64,000 bases of DNA from contig QVOM02000021.1 of the NCBI GenBank assembly GCA_003586115.2, positions 8,198,248 through 8,262,247 of the forward strand, written 5' to 3'. How positions within the stretch are numbered: the stretch's first letter is position 1; each line of letters opens with the position of its first letter. The notes below the pieces were generated by a model, which saw nothing but the letters and a program-made list of their open reading frames with translations, did no database searches and was not told the DNA's origin. Source of the DNA: Salvator merianae. Lineage: Eukaryota; Chordata; Lepidosauria; Squamata; Teiidae. Below are positions 11,872 through 24,218 of this stretch, piece after piece. The translations under genes and the position numbers were made by a program.

Positions 11872-12028
11872 CCAGCCTGTCCTCACAACAGCACTATGAG
11901 CTAGATTACAGCTGAGAGGCAGTGACTGGCTCAAAGTCATCCAATTAGTTTCCAGGGCTGAATAAGGATGCGAACCCTGGTCTCCTAGACCACAATCCAA
12001 TGCTCTATCCATTGTATCACATTGGCTT
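11872..12028 (-). mobile_element. MIR-like (CORE) SINE
   Basis: On the minus strand: tRNA-like head with ATACAATGGATAGAGCATTG (A box) and CCAGGGTTCGCATCC (B box), then CAGTCACTGCCTCTCAGC core text and GTTGTGAGGACAGG. Matches the layout of MIR-type SINEs common in squamates. Confidence 0.7.
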
Positions 12029-12029
12029 C

Positions 12030-12840
12030 ATTAATGTTGCTCCAAACAAATTTGACACACCCCGAAAAGCATGCAGATTCTAAACGAATGTGAAGGGAAA
12101 GTTTTTTTGCTACTCTCTAGCCACAGCAAAACTCGCATTGCAAATCAAACTCAGTTGAGGGCCCGCTTTTGACAACATTCTGTTTGGGCCCAATTGTTCC
12201 AACAGTCCAGGCCCATACAGCAAACTTGTCCATCCTTTGGAGCCTTCAGAAGCAGAGGAGAAATTCTGTGCATCAAATATTTTGACATTAGATTCTACTA
12301 AAGAATTCAGGTCTGAAAAGCACTTTGGCCTCTAAAAAAATTAAAATCCACATGTTGTTAGCAGTAGCAATGCAGATTTAGCAGTTTTGAAGTTTTGTAC
12401 ATAGGAATGCCTCTATTGCAATTGCATTTATGAACCTACTAAAATTGATCGCTGGAAAGCCTAACGAAGATAACACTTCTCTAAAATGTTTAGATTTCAC
12501 TTCAAAGCCCTAATGTACATACTGTTTACCCAAGAAATGGTGATCGTGGACTACATTCAAACTTCCAGATGACATATATTGACATGGATGGTCTTTCCGG
12601 AGTGTTTGGTATACTTTGCAATAAATATTAGGCTGACCTTTTCATCTGTGCTGTTGGTAAAGTTCACTCAACATTTGCCGTTCTGTAGCACTCACATTTA
12701 TTTTGCTGCTCAGTTGCTGTAATTGTAAAATCAGCTGCAAAACAGGATGCAGCATGTCACGGAGGCATTCGTGCATTTAACTCAATTCTGCTGCCAGCAG
12801 GTAGGTGGTGTTATGCATTTTAAGGTATTTTGTTTTTGTA
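12030..12840. other. Intergenic, no gene recognised
   Basis: No recognisable gene or repeat. Confidence 0.45.
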
Positions 12841-13015
12841 TTTTGGCATCATTAAGTCAGGCTCAACTCCCGGCAACTACATGGACACATCTATGCAGTT
12901 TTCTTGGCAGATACAGAAGTAGTTTGCAATTCCCATCTTCTGGGGAGATGCTGGAATCAAGCCTGAAACCCTCCCTTTTCCGCCCAGCTGTTCTGCCACT
13001 GAGCTGCAGCCACTT
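12841..13015 (-). mobile_element. tRNA-derived SINE
   Basis: Reverse strand shows GCTGCAGCTCAGTGGCAGAA (A-box region) and the body GCCAAGAAAACTGCATAGAT followed by GTCCATGTAGTTGCCGGGA. Same family as 27568-27745. Confidence 0.7.
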
Positions 13016-14101
13016 CCAGGTCAAGTCACACGCCCTTTAAATTGTTCCCTGGAATGCTTTTGACTTGGTAGGCCATTCAGAGCAGGAAGATGCTTGTGAA
13101 GAGTAGAGATGTGTGCATAGCTCTAGGTACACCTAGATATTGCAGACGAGCTGGGATTTTGCCCACTTTCCCAATAAGCTGCCCATGCCTCTCAACAGAA
13201 AGGCAGGCACGTCCTAACATTTCGGAGGACAACAAATCCTCGAAAAGGAGCAGCCTAAGCTTATCCAAGGACATGCACCTGGAAAAGAACGTAGTGGGAA
13301 GAACATGTCAGTTCCAGCACAGCAGCAAGGTTGGCCCTGTGGTCTCCCCCTGAAATGGGGCCCAGTGGAGTCCCCCCGCATTTATCTTGTAGGTAGGAGA
13401 GAACATGGCATCAACCCTGCTGTTATGGCGAGAGGTTTTTGTCCTGCTAGTTTAAGTCTGAACTGGCAGGAAGGGGGATCGCATCTGTTTTTGTATCTTA
13501 AGTTCTGAAATGCATCTGACTTCCTAATAGTCTTCTAAACATCAGGAGAACTTGCCAAAGGGGTTACTCTTTGGACTTATAAGATTTGGACTTATCTTTT
13601 ATTATCTTATTTAGTAAAAATTGCAGTTTAGTTCATAAGGAACCTGAACTGCAATCCACGAGGAGAATTTGACATTGAATCTAGAACTACTTAGCCGGTT
13701 CTATGAACCAGCTGGTCTGTCTGTCAAACAGTTCATGAACCTCTGCGCAATGCACCACGACCTCTCCCTATTCCACCATCACACCCGCTGCTTCCGTGGA
13801 TCATACGCCACCATTCTGCTCCTGGCCACCCTCCCATCACCTCTATCTGCTCCTACCTCTTGGGCCCATGCAGCTCCCTGGCCACACAGTTTTGGAAAGG
13901 CCATGAAGGTCTTCTAGACCTTCTGAAGCAGAGGCCTACAAGTCCTCCCAGAAGGTCTGGCACATGAATGTGTGTGCCTCTAACATGGCAGTCACATTCA
14001 AACAAGCCCCATCACCACCACCACCACCACCACTCAGGTTTGGCACATCCCTACATCAAACTTTACTAAGTAGTGGTCTGAACTTGAGGGCAAGATAGCA
14101 G
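13015..14101. other. Intergenic; CAC microsatellite
   Basis: No gene recognised. A short (CAC)n/(ACC)n microsatellite lies at about 14010-14032. Confidence 0.45.
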
Positions 14102-14106
14102 TATCC

Positions 14107-14679
14107 TGTCAGAGTGCGCATTTCTTTGTGCGGAAGACTGATGAGTCGTTCCCGTGAAGTAGAAAAATAAACTCTGTGAGTAGCAGAGTTGACTACAAAG
14201 CTCAGTCTTTATTGTTGCTTAGTTCCATAGTAAAAATAGCTAAGTAGGATAAAATACAGTTGCACTGCACATTATGGTAGCAGTATTAGAATATCTTCAG
14301 TAAAGTAAAATCAGGAAACATGGTTACAAGAGTTGCATTCATTGTCATATAGTCACACATAATAATCAGCTCATAATGAATGAAAGAATGAAAGAATAAT
14401 AGCATCCATCTATAAAGAACTCAGATAGCATCACATCACTGTTATTGTAATACATTGTTATTGAATAGATAAGCTCTCAAGCTAAGGTTCTCACGGATAG
14501 GAAATACTGTTATCTGTAACACACTAGCCATAACAATTCTATGAAGCTGGATGTTTGACTTCTTCAGTAACTTTCCATTCAGCATAAACAAAATAACCAT
14601 AGTACAGGAAACAGGAAATTGTTAAGACTAGAGAATACTGGCATTAGCTTATGGCTAATATAGAATCCATATTCTGACA
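14107..14679 (-). mobile_element. Solo LTR (573 bp) with perfect 5-bp target duplication
   Basis: Ends TGTCAGA...TCTGACA and is flanked by TATCC at 14102-14106 and 14680-14684. On the minus strand AATAAAGACTGAGCTTTGTA is a polyadenylation signal with an R/U5-like continuation to the end, so the LTR is minus-oriented. No internal viral genes remain. The 5-bp duplication fits Gypsy-like or class III ERV integrases; family not determined. Confidence 0.82.
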
Positions 14680-15074
14680 TATCCCTCTGCAAACTCCAGG
14701 CCACATTCCTCACAAACCAAAGCAACAGTTTATTCAACTTATTCTTACCTTGTCAATGGAAGATCTTCACCTTGGCACAACTACCATAGTTTTTTGTTAT
14801 GCCTCTTGTTTGTGTGTGTTTCATTTTTAATAAAACCATTTGATAAATTTTGCTGTTACTTCGTGCAAGATGTTTGTGAATTCCCATTTTTACTCACACA
14901 TTTTGGGTCCCGTCACACCTAAGGTTTATTCCAGCTTCAGTTCACTTTTGGATTGAAAGAACACATCAGCAAAATGGCTAATCATTTTCTTTCCACATTA
15001 TCTAACCCAAAGGTGGATTTTCTGAGTTAGATAATGCTGGAAGAAAACATCTTATTACTTCACCGAGGTGTTCC

Positions 15075-16262
15075 CTCAGGCCGCGGTCCGACATCGTAAA
15101 TTTAATCCATATCAGAAGAGTACAATGACTGAATTCATCTTCTGATCGTTCCCACAGTTACAGTTTAACATGGACTCAATTCGTACTTACTCATTCCCAC
15201 ACTGATATTTCCTGCGCTTGGCATGGAGAAACAGTACCTTTTCTGCCTCCACCCCTCGTCAAATTCTCCTCCCTGTGCAGTCAGTGATTGGCTGCAGTCC
15301 CAGCGTTCACATCTTGACGTCACGGGTGGGAAAGTCAAGCTCCACTCTCCGTATATCCCCGCTGCTGCCTCAAAACATGGATTCACTTGGCAGCGTTACT
15401 AGTCATTCACCATTTGCTCCTTTTCCCCACTACAGCAGAACTTTAAAACTATGTGTACCACACAATTAACCTTTTTAAAGGGTTGATGGTGATTTCTGCT
15501 CCCTTGCAAGTGCACTTTTGCACAATTGTGCAATTTAAAAGTAGTGCAAAAGCAGGGAGAGGTCCGTGATGAAGGGGAAAAGTGGGGAGGGAACGTGGGG
15601 GGGCTCTATTATCTTGATAGTGCAGTTCATCGCCAGCAAATGGACTCTGCCTCATCTCCCCCCCGAGACATCCACAGTGGCATGTGTCCCCGCTGTGTAG
15701 CTGTGTGCTGCCCACGGCAAAACCCATCTTGAGTCGATTCTTTGTTGGGGCAAGAGGACTGCAACCCCAAACAAGCGCAGTTTATTTTTTGGTTTAAAGA
15801 GCAGATGGAAGTGGAGAAAGCCTTTAATTTCTTCCTGGCAGTGTTGAATGGGGGATAAAGAAAGAGAAAGGACCGCAGTTTAGTGAAATAAAAAGGAGGA
15901 CGGTTTCTTTTCCCCTGGCAGCGACGGAAGGGGGGATAATGGAGGCAGAGGAAACTATGCGCTTCCTGCCCACCCACAAAGTCTGTCATTGGATGGCACA
16001 AAATGGGGATCCCTCCCTCTGCACCTCCCCAAAAATGTACGGTCCCTCCCAAATAGTCTCCTTCCCTATTCCCACATCGCAAAGTAAAGCGTGCTAGCAA
16101 TCTGGAACAGCTTGAGAACTCATTAAATCCGAATACAAAGTAGGCCAGATTTCGCTAATTTAGTCCAGAAAAACTACGGAACGGCAAGATCATGTCAGAC
16201 CAGCAGGAACTGAAGACGGCCTGTAAACTGATTAAATGCCATGTCGGAATGCGGCCTCAGTC
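15075..16262. mobile_element. ~1.19-kb nonautonomous element with long terminal inverted repeats
   Basis: Left end CTCAGGCCGCGGTCCGACAT, right end ATGTCGGAATGCGGCCTCAG (reverse complement CTGAGGCCGCATTCCGACAT). Similarity continues inward (AAATTTAATC versus CATTTAATC). Internal frames, including one of 157 codons on the minus strand (15627-16100), match no transposase that I know. Superfamily and target duplication not resolved. Confidence 0.6.
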
Positions 16263-16382
16263 TGAAAGTGAATTGAAGTTGGATTAAAACTTAGGCATGA
16301 CTGGGTCTAATGAAGTTCCAGACTGAAAAGGTCCACATCTTCTAGTATAGTACAGATCAGATGTTATTGGACTAAAAGGCTG

Positions 16383-16635
16383 TGTTAGAATCACTTTTCT
16401 AGGCCACACTGGAATTAAAGTTCAGGACACAGCTGAACTGTATGAAAGCTCCTTTATTCGGTGATGACAGACTACAAAGGGTAGCTGGAACAGCAGGCCT
16501 ATAATAGTCTAGTTATCAGCACTTTCACATGACATTAGACTAAACACTGTCAGTGCTCAGTAACCAGCATCTAGGAGAAAGGTTGGAACAGAGACCAAGT
16601 GGGAATGTGCAGTGATGGCAGAACAGTGGCTGACA
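16383..16635 (-). mobile_element. Second solo LTR or short LTR-like element with 5-bp duplication
   Basis: Ends TGTTAG...CTGACA, flanked by GGCTG at 16378-16382 and 16636-16640. On the minus strand GAATAAAGGAGCTTTCATAC looks like a polyadenylation signal region. At 253 bp it is shorter than the first LTR but has the same terminal pattern. It abuts a foldback element. Confidence 0.55.
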
Positions 16636-16757
16636 GGCTGCATCCAGACGTCAGTTACTTATTCCGCTATAAAGCATAGCTATTCAGGATTATCTATGCT
16701 TTATTCTGGCATATCCAAATATAGCAAAATAAATAAGTAATGTCTGGATGCAGTCTA
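16636..16757. mobile_element. ~120-bp foldback MITE
   Basis: Left GGCTGCATCCAGACGTCAG, right TGTCTGGATGCAGTCTAAG. The interior also pairs (TTATTCCGCTATAAAGCATA with TATGCTTTATTCTGGCATA region). Confidence 0.65.
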
Positions 16758-16759
16758 AG

Positions 16760-18055
16760 TCCCATCATTTTCAGAACCATGCCGCCTTGGTCCAAACTCT
16801 GTGTCCTATCCAACACCCTATGTAGAGACAGGCCACCTCTGCATGACAGAAGTAGTTAGTTGTGTTACCTGTTTCTTTTTTAGTGTATGTGAATGCTATC
16901 TTTAATTCTCTGCTAAAGGCATAGCTTTGCTATATGCATATCTAAAATGTTATTTATCTTTCTTATAAAGCAGTTAAACATCTGAAATCAGTGTGGCCCC
17001 TGTCCCTGGGATACTAAATTCCTGGGATCATGAAAAGAACATTTTTGTAACAATACCAAGGTGAAATGCTGTTAGCCTGGATCAGAGTAGCAACATCTAG
17101 TCACACCAAAGCATAATTCTTAGATACCCAGCTTTTATCGGCAGCTTGATCTGGCACTGAGATGCTATCTTTTCACTCACAGCTGAAGCACTTAATTTGT
17201 TCAGTGCTGCTGCTTAGAGTCCGTTTTGCTCTCATCATTCATGGATAAGGTCATGGTGCAAAAAAAGTGGGAACTTCAGCAGGTATAACTTGTACTGCAG
17301 GTGACACCTGCTGTAATGTTTTGCCACACAACTGTTGAAGGTGCAGAGTGCTGGCCTTTTCTTCCTAATTTTTAATTATTTAAATATCTTTATAACCCTT
17401 CCCATTAAAAATATAATCTTAAAGCAGTTCACAAAGATCACAAACCATATGGCAATCCTCTCCATAGACAGCTATCTTTCAAAGAGGCAAGGTTGTGAAA
17501 CCTGGGGGGAAGACACTAAATTAGGAGGGCTATTTAGAAGCACGAGTTCCTATGATGTAAAGAGAAGTGTTTGATCTACAGGTCTTTCTGAGGTACCAAA
17601 TATCAAGCCAATGCAATATACCATGTCTACTCAGTTCTTGGACAAGAATATTTATGAGTTTTATTTAAAAAAATATATATAGTGCACCCTAAAGCAATTT
17701 GAATGGGGATCTTCAGCAGTAGTTGCCAGTATCCTAGGGTACAGCAGGGTTAGCTGACAATTTCCTACTGAACTTTGACATTCTTACTTATGTGGCAGGT
17801 CAAAGAACAATTTGCTCAATGAACATCAGAGTTAAGTTGTGAATTGCCAACCAGCCCTTCCATAGTATTTCCAGCTGCCAGCCGCTATTCTTCAGGATGA
17901 GGAAACGTTTCCAGATGTAACACTGTAATATGTCCTCCCTCATTCACAACCAATTGTGATAGGAACTTGGAGAAATGAATGATGTACGTAAATGTTGGAA
18001 GGGTCAAGTATGGCTACATGCTTTTTCAGTTCTCTGTATAACTAGGAATTGTTAT
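16760..18055. other. Intergenic, no gene recognised
   Basis: A minus-oriented LINE-tail-like stretch may be present at 17365-17445 (AATTATTTAAATATCTTTAT, AACCCTTCCC). Otherwise nothing recognised. Confidence 0.4.
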
Positions 18056-18059
18056 CACA

Positions 18060-18541
18060 CTACTGACTGAAGTATAGAAAATCATGCACGGTATGGAAAA
18101 GGTAGATAGAGAAAAATTCTTTTCTCTATCACATAAGAGTAGAACCAGGGGGCACTCCATGAAGCTGATGGGAAGGAGAGTTTGGACCCACAATGGAAAG
18201 TATTTTCTCGCCCAGAGGGTCATTGGTCTATGGAATTTACTACTGGAAAAGATGGTGATAGCAATCACCCTGGGTAGCATTAAGAAAGCGTTAGACTAAT
18301 TCATGGAAGACAGATGTATCAACAGCTACTAAAATTGATGCTTAAATACTGTCTCCAGGTTGGAGGGACAGACAGGATGCCTCCAAAGACCAATTGTAGG
18401 GAATTGAGAGGAGGTGGAAGTTTTGCCTTCGTCTTCTGCTTGAGAATGCCCAGAAGTGATTGGTGGGCCACTGTATGAGTCAGGATGCTGGATTAGATGG
18501 CCCGTGGCCCAATCCAGCAGGGCTCCTCTTATGTTCTTATT
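18060..18541 (+). mobile_element. CR1-type LINE 3' end
   Basis: Starts TCATGCACGGTATGGAAAAG, passes GAACCAGGGGGCACTCCATG and GGTCTATGGAATTTACTACT, and ends CAGGGCTCCTCTTATGTTCT. A long, fairly complete example of the same 3' end as 325-821. Confidence 0.8.
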
Positions 18542-18544
18542 TAC

Positions 18545-19635
18545 AATCTGTATGCTCAGGCATGCAAAAAAAATGTTAAGTGTTCTGTCTTTGCTGAAGC
18601 CCTAAAATAAGCCTGAAGACAATTTTAATCTGGTTTTGTTAAATGCACTCATAGAGCAATCCTGATGTTTCCTCCCTAGTCAGTCCCATTACAATTCTGC
18701 ATCCATTTATCCTATGAGACTAAGTGGTCCTGCACATCACTAGATATAGTTCTGAAGAGATATGTATAGAAATGCACTATTATTATTCTGCTTGTCAATA
18801 ACATAGGCAGCACCCACACAGGCACCTTAGGGTGCCTTCCAGCTGGTCCAGGAGCAAGGTGTTCAAATATTTGGGTCTTTACTATGTTTAATTTTAATAA
18901 AGCTTTGTCCTTTTTCTTATTGGAGCCATCCCTGGGCATGTGTCTGGCAGCCCAGCTGTAATAAGATAACTCAGGGCATGCAAAAATGGCAGTCGACTTC
19001 AGCAATGTTAAAGTCTGCCCTCAAATACTGCATTCATTAGGGTCGATGCTCAACCCTTCAGGGGCAAAATCTAGGCTTTTATATAGAAAATTTTCAAGCC
19101 TGCTGAGCATTCTCTGTGGTATCAACAGACTTTGGACTAAATCCTAAGCACAGTGGCTTCTGGCTCTACAGTTTATCAGGGACAAAATGGCAAAAATGGA
19201 AGTCTGCTTCAGCCAGGTGCTATCAGTAGCTTCCAGTTTGCTAGCACCTCTCTGCTAATGCAGATACTGTCTTATGCTGCTGTAGCACGCTCTACAGGCC
19301 ACTTCTGTTGGAAACAAGCTGAACTGCTTCTCCAAAACCCAATTTAGGTGTTTGTGCTTCTTCTGTCCAAACAAGGCAGATAACATCCAGAGTAGACAGC
19401 CCAGGTTTGTCTGTTTGCTGGATAGAGCGGAGCAGATTTCTTTTATAGCTTCAGAACTAGAGTGCCAAGTGTGGGAAGGCTCCCAGTATTCTTCTTGGAT
19501 GGGTCTTTTTGAAATGGAAGTGCCCTTTACTAGTGGGCCTTTTGCTGATAACAACAGAATTCCCATTTCTTATCTAGGTAGCAGTGGCAACAGGTAAAAT
19601 GAAAATGATATAATATGGTTGGTGGAGTTAATCGC
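18545..19635. other. Intergenic, no gene recognised
   Basis: No gene; several overlapping chance frames on both strands. Confidence 0.45.
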
Positions 19636-19638
19636 TTT

Positions 19639-20102
19639 GGCCCTTTCTACACTGGGTCTGTAGACTGACTCAGTGGAGCCCTTGAACACCTGGTCCGCAC
19701 TGCAGACCAATCTGCTGGGATGCCACACCTCTCGGTAGAAAGTCTCATCTGCACTAGATGAGGCATTAGAGCAGGCCATAGTGTGAAAAGGCTGCCACAG
19801 CCCATTCCAAGTGTGGACCACTTGTAAGTGGACTATGCAGTCTTCTAGCTGGTATACTGGACCAGCCACTTATGTGTAGACAACAAGTGCATTGTTTGGT
19901 ATACCAGAAGGGCACTGCTTCTGGCTGCCCAGCCAAAACTGCCCTGGCAGGCAACTATGAAGGTTGTAGTTGGGCAGGGACAGGCAACCAGTGATGCAGA
20001 TGGCCATTGGTGTAGGCCAGCAGCAGCTTGGCCCATTTTGGGCCAGTCCAAGTATTTGGGCCCTGCGTAGCGTGTGATAACTTGTGTTGTGCAGAAAAGG
20101 CC
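19639..20102. mobile_element. MITE-like element with GGCCCTTTCTACAC termini
   Basis: Left GGCCCTTTCTACACTGGG, right TTGTGTTGTGCAGAAAAGGCC. The termini match the 10853 family but the interior differs (about 460 bp). Confidence 0.55.
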
Positions 20103-20104
20103 AT

Positions 20105-22010
20105 AATGTCTCTCAGTCACAGCACACTGTAGAAGTATTATGGCCCTGGAGACTTTATAGAAGAATGAAGATTGCAACTCCCTGGTTCCCAGGGACATGC
20201 CAGGTGGAAATGAAAGTAGTAGGTACTTCTGGTTGCTGACAGAGGACATAATGAGTCTTCTTTGAAGTCTTTACTGTTGCAAACTGCCTGGACAGTACTG
20301 TACTGCTGAACTGTATTGATTCCTGATGATGGACATAGCTTTGGTAGCTTATCCCATGAGTAATAACCCTGGACCTGCAGTCTCCTATTTCCTCTTTTTT
20401 GAGGTTTAGTGAGAAATGCCTACAAAATTAAGAAGCATAGTACTGGAAAGGACCATTTAGGCCATTGAGTTTTATTTGCCGTTTCATAAAGCACTCTAAA
20501 TTAAATTTCCTACAACAGGCACAAAACAATTATTGGTTGGGGGAAGTTGAGTTTCTCTTGATGACTGCCCCCAGTCTCCTCCTTACTGCTGCTACAGGAC
20601 CACCTAAGTTGACCCGCAGACCTTTTTGCTTGCTACACAACTGCTTGAAGACCTCTTATTCACAATGAAGAAGCAGCAGCAGACCGTGCAGGGTCCAAAA
20701 GTTTAAAGAAATACGACAAATCTTTAAATGGGTGGAATTCCTATACATGTCATTGACCCATGGCATGCTGACTGATGTGTACATGGATGCATAAATTCAT
20801 ACCTGTGCAAATCCATAGCTGTATGTAGAAAATGGATGGAGGTGATATGAAATATTGTGGAGGGCATGACTGACCAGAATGCTAAATAGAAGCATTATAG
20901 AACATTGTAAGTTTTTGCGGCAAATTCCACTTGTATCATCATCATCTATTATTCCAGTGCTGACTATTGCTTATAATTGCCAGGCTTACAACTTAGGGGA
21001 CAAGAATTCATGTCCATGTGGTGCCTAGAGCTATCAGTTGTTGAAGCTTTCTAGCATTTTGAAAACACAAGATTGTGCTGTAAATCTTTCTTCATTAGAA
21101 CCAATGTGTCACAGTAACTAAAATATAACAGTGTGAATCACATGTTTGAAATAATAAAAGCTTGCTTAAGGAATTAAATAATTCATAGTTCTTATACACA
21201 GCTGATCAATAAAGGGGCAATTAACCAATAGCATATTGCATATATTAAGAGCTTGAGTTAAGGTTTCCATAGAAACCTTAACTTTGAGTTCTGTTCCATT
21301 TGCAGGTTTAAAATTTTAGGCTCAATGCTGCATTAACATAGTAATTTTTGCATTGAGTACATTTGGCAATAGAGGATTATTTGGGAGCTTTCTAAAGTGT
21401 CTACTGCTGTAGTTAATATGCACGACAACATTTTAAATCATAAGTAAAACTATTAATACTTGGCTCACAAAACATCCAAGTTGATTTGCTTTTGATGTAC
21501 TTATTCAAAGAGTTGGTGGCCATTTTAAGGTTTCAGCTGCATCAGCTTCTTGGAGAAATATTATTTGCGTTTGTTTTGGGGAAGTGTGCAAGCTTAGAGT
21601 GAGGGTTTTAAAAAGGCGTTGGACTGTAAATGCAAAAATTTGCAAATTATGTAAGAAGTCCAAAATATACACTTTTTAAAATCCCTATCCTCTAGATAAA
21701 AAAAAATCCTGCACCAAATGTGATGTTCTTTGATGAGTGAAAAAGATAAATCCTTAGGAACATCAGTGGGACTATGGAAACAGTCTTTTTGAATGAAAGG
21801 CAATTTCAATTTTTTCAATTTTGCCTTTCAACCGAAAAACGATAATCTGTGCCTTAGATTCTAAACCACTTCTATGATCCCCCACCACCACTTACGTGGA
21901 ACTAGAATCTCTGTTCAATTCCTGTACAAATTCTGTGACTTTAGCATTCAGGAGACAAGGTAGTCTATCATAAAGCTATTCCAGGTAAGGCCTAGGAGAG
22001 ACCCTACCCA
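20105..22010. other. Intergenic; small perfect hairpin
   Basis: No gene recognised. GTTAAGGTTTC-CATA-GAAACCTTAAC (21257-21282) is a perfect 11-bp-arm hairpin, too short for a microRNA precursor. Confidence 0.45.
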
Positions 22011-22014
22011 ATTT

Positions 22015-22100
22015 CATTTTATAGTTGTTTTTATTGCTGTAACCTGCTTTGAAACCTTTGGTATAGGGCAGAATAAAAATAGAAAGAAAAGAAAAGAAAT
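22015..22100 (+). mobile_element. L2-type LINE 3' tail
   Basis: TTTATTGCTGTAACCTGCTT, TGAAACCTTTGGTATAGGGC and AGAATAAAAATAGAAAG resemble the L2 tail consensus seen in this window. Confidence 0.55.
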
Positions 22101-22104
22101 ATAT

Positions 22105-24215
22105 AAAGAAATGCTCAGGGTCCACCACTGAAAGGAGAAGGTCAGAAGAATTAGCCTGCTAAATGCAAATCCAGTCACTGCTGGTGAAAATTTGTCCTAG
22201 CTCCTTAAATTCAATAAGAGGATCCCAGAACAACTAAAAACAGCAATAAAAATAATACCATCATGATTTGGGCTCCTACTACAATAATGAGTTGATGGAA
22301 TCTGAATACGGACTAATCTATTGAAGGAAGGGATTAACAGCACTGTGGGATACCGTATGTGTGTTTATGTATAGCACACAAATCTTCCAAATCTTGCAAT
22401 CTTCCAAAATTGCTGTTTTACTGCTAAAGTTGCCATTATTGCCTGGTCATACTGACAAACTTTGAAATTTAAGAGGAGAGAGAAATCCTAATACTGTCAT
22501 TCAAAGTCCATGGACTTTTGGTATGGTGTTGTCACCTTTTGGTCCTCATCAATTTTCACCCTATTCTCTTGTCTGAAGTAGTGTATACCGTATTTCCACT
22601 CATATTACAGTCAGCAATACTACTTTATAAAGTAGTATTTTAGTATTTACAATCTTGTCCAGGAGTACCAATGGCTCAAACATAAACAAATCACAGCCAT
22701 CCATCATTCACAGTGGTACAGTATTTGCATAGTATTGTTCTGCTTACACCTGGAAAGCAAAACGTAACTTCCTTTGCATTGTGCAAAATTACATTCTGTA
22801 AGACATTGCTGGTATTACAGAAACTGCAAGCAGGAGAAATCAACCATAGAGCAAATTTCCCTAATGTGATTTGCATAGCAGGTGGTTTCCAGAAAAAGAA
22901 CTACCATATTATCCAACATATGATGATAATGAGACCCTATACAGTATCCACACTTCCTGTTTTTCCTGTTATTTTGTCCATCCCTAGCCACAGTAGGTTT
23001 TCCCTCCTGCATTTTCTGATCCTCCTTACCTGCCATCTTTTCTCTCCTCCAAGCTTCTCAGCTCTCCTGAATCCTCGCTAGACTTCATTGTACAGTTTCC
23101 CCCCCATCCTTCTTACTTTCTGCTTCCATTTCCAAACCCTATTTTAAATGGGATTTTCCTTGCCTTGCCTTCCAAGCATCGTTGAACTGTTTACTTCCAT
23201 CTCTGCTGCTTCCTTTTGTGCTTTCTTGCATTCAAAGGTTACAGGGTAGCTGATCTAAGAGTGGATTTGTATTAAGAATTCCCCAATCAGACATTTACTT
23301 TATGAACTGGATGATAGTTGACATCACCTGTGCTCCAGTACTCAAGCCACTTGGGGTGCCTATAACCCTTCTATTAGGTAATAGAGGCTTAGGATTCCAA
23401 CTGCTTTGAATTATACCTCTTCCCCATAAGCTAAGGCTGTGATCAGACACAACAAAAAAAAGCATCTCTGAGGTGGCTCAGATTCAGCTTCGAGATGGGA
23501 TTGTTCACACACCAGTCTGCCCCTCGCCCTTTTTGTAAACATTCTATGCCAGAAAAGGTGGATTAGAGAAGACTTGGGAACACGAGGGCCACACAAGGTC
23601 TCTATGGGGCTCCTCTGAGTCCCCTCTTTTGTTATGTTTCAACACAACCTAAGTGTGCCACCATTCATGAAATGCCCATTCAAAATACTTCACTGGAATC
23701 TAAATGACTACCCTATATTTCATTAAATAGCTTATAATTCAATGACATTATTATATATTAATAACCTACCTACTTATAAATAATAGCAACATCATGAGCC
23801 TTCAGGTGAACCACAGGTGTAAAAGTGACTTTGTGCATCTATGTTTTGGAGAGAGTGTTTGGCAGTTGGTATACAAGGCTGGCTTTGATGCCTGAGCATG
23901 TTGGTTTGGAGCTCATTCCTGGGCACATGATCAGAGGGGAGGGGCTTGCAGCTACGACTAACTCATCAGTGGATGGAGCAGCCGGTGGATGGAGCCACAT
24001 TCCACATTAGGGAGCGGTAGAGGAAAGTCTGGACCAAGACTCCATATCAGCAAGGCTGGTATCTTTATAGCTCACAAACAAAGCAAACAAATAGGAAGTT
24101 GGCATGAGGGATTTGCGGGGAGGTCTTGAAATTTTTATTCACTTCAGATTTCTTTTCCTATCTAATTTTAATCTCTTGAACTTAATAACTAGATGCAAAC
24201 AGGTATGCAGATAGC
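22105..24215. other. Intergenic, no gene recognised
   Basis: AT-rich; GGCTGTGATCAGACAC at about 23436 resembles one end of the 3940 foldback family, but no partner end is evident. Confidence 0.4.
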
Positions 24216-24218
24216 CAG

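Noticed and set aside
15627..16100. 157-codon minus-strand frame
   Set aside because: Inside the 1.2-kb inverted-repeat element, no recognisable family and no splice context; probably chance in GC-richer DNA.
21257..21282. Hairpin as a microRNA precursor
   Set aside because: The stem is only 11 bp and does not extend; real precursors need about 22-30 bp or more.
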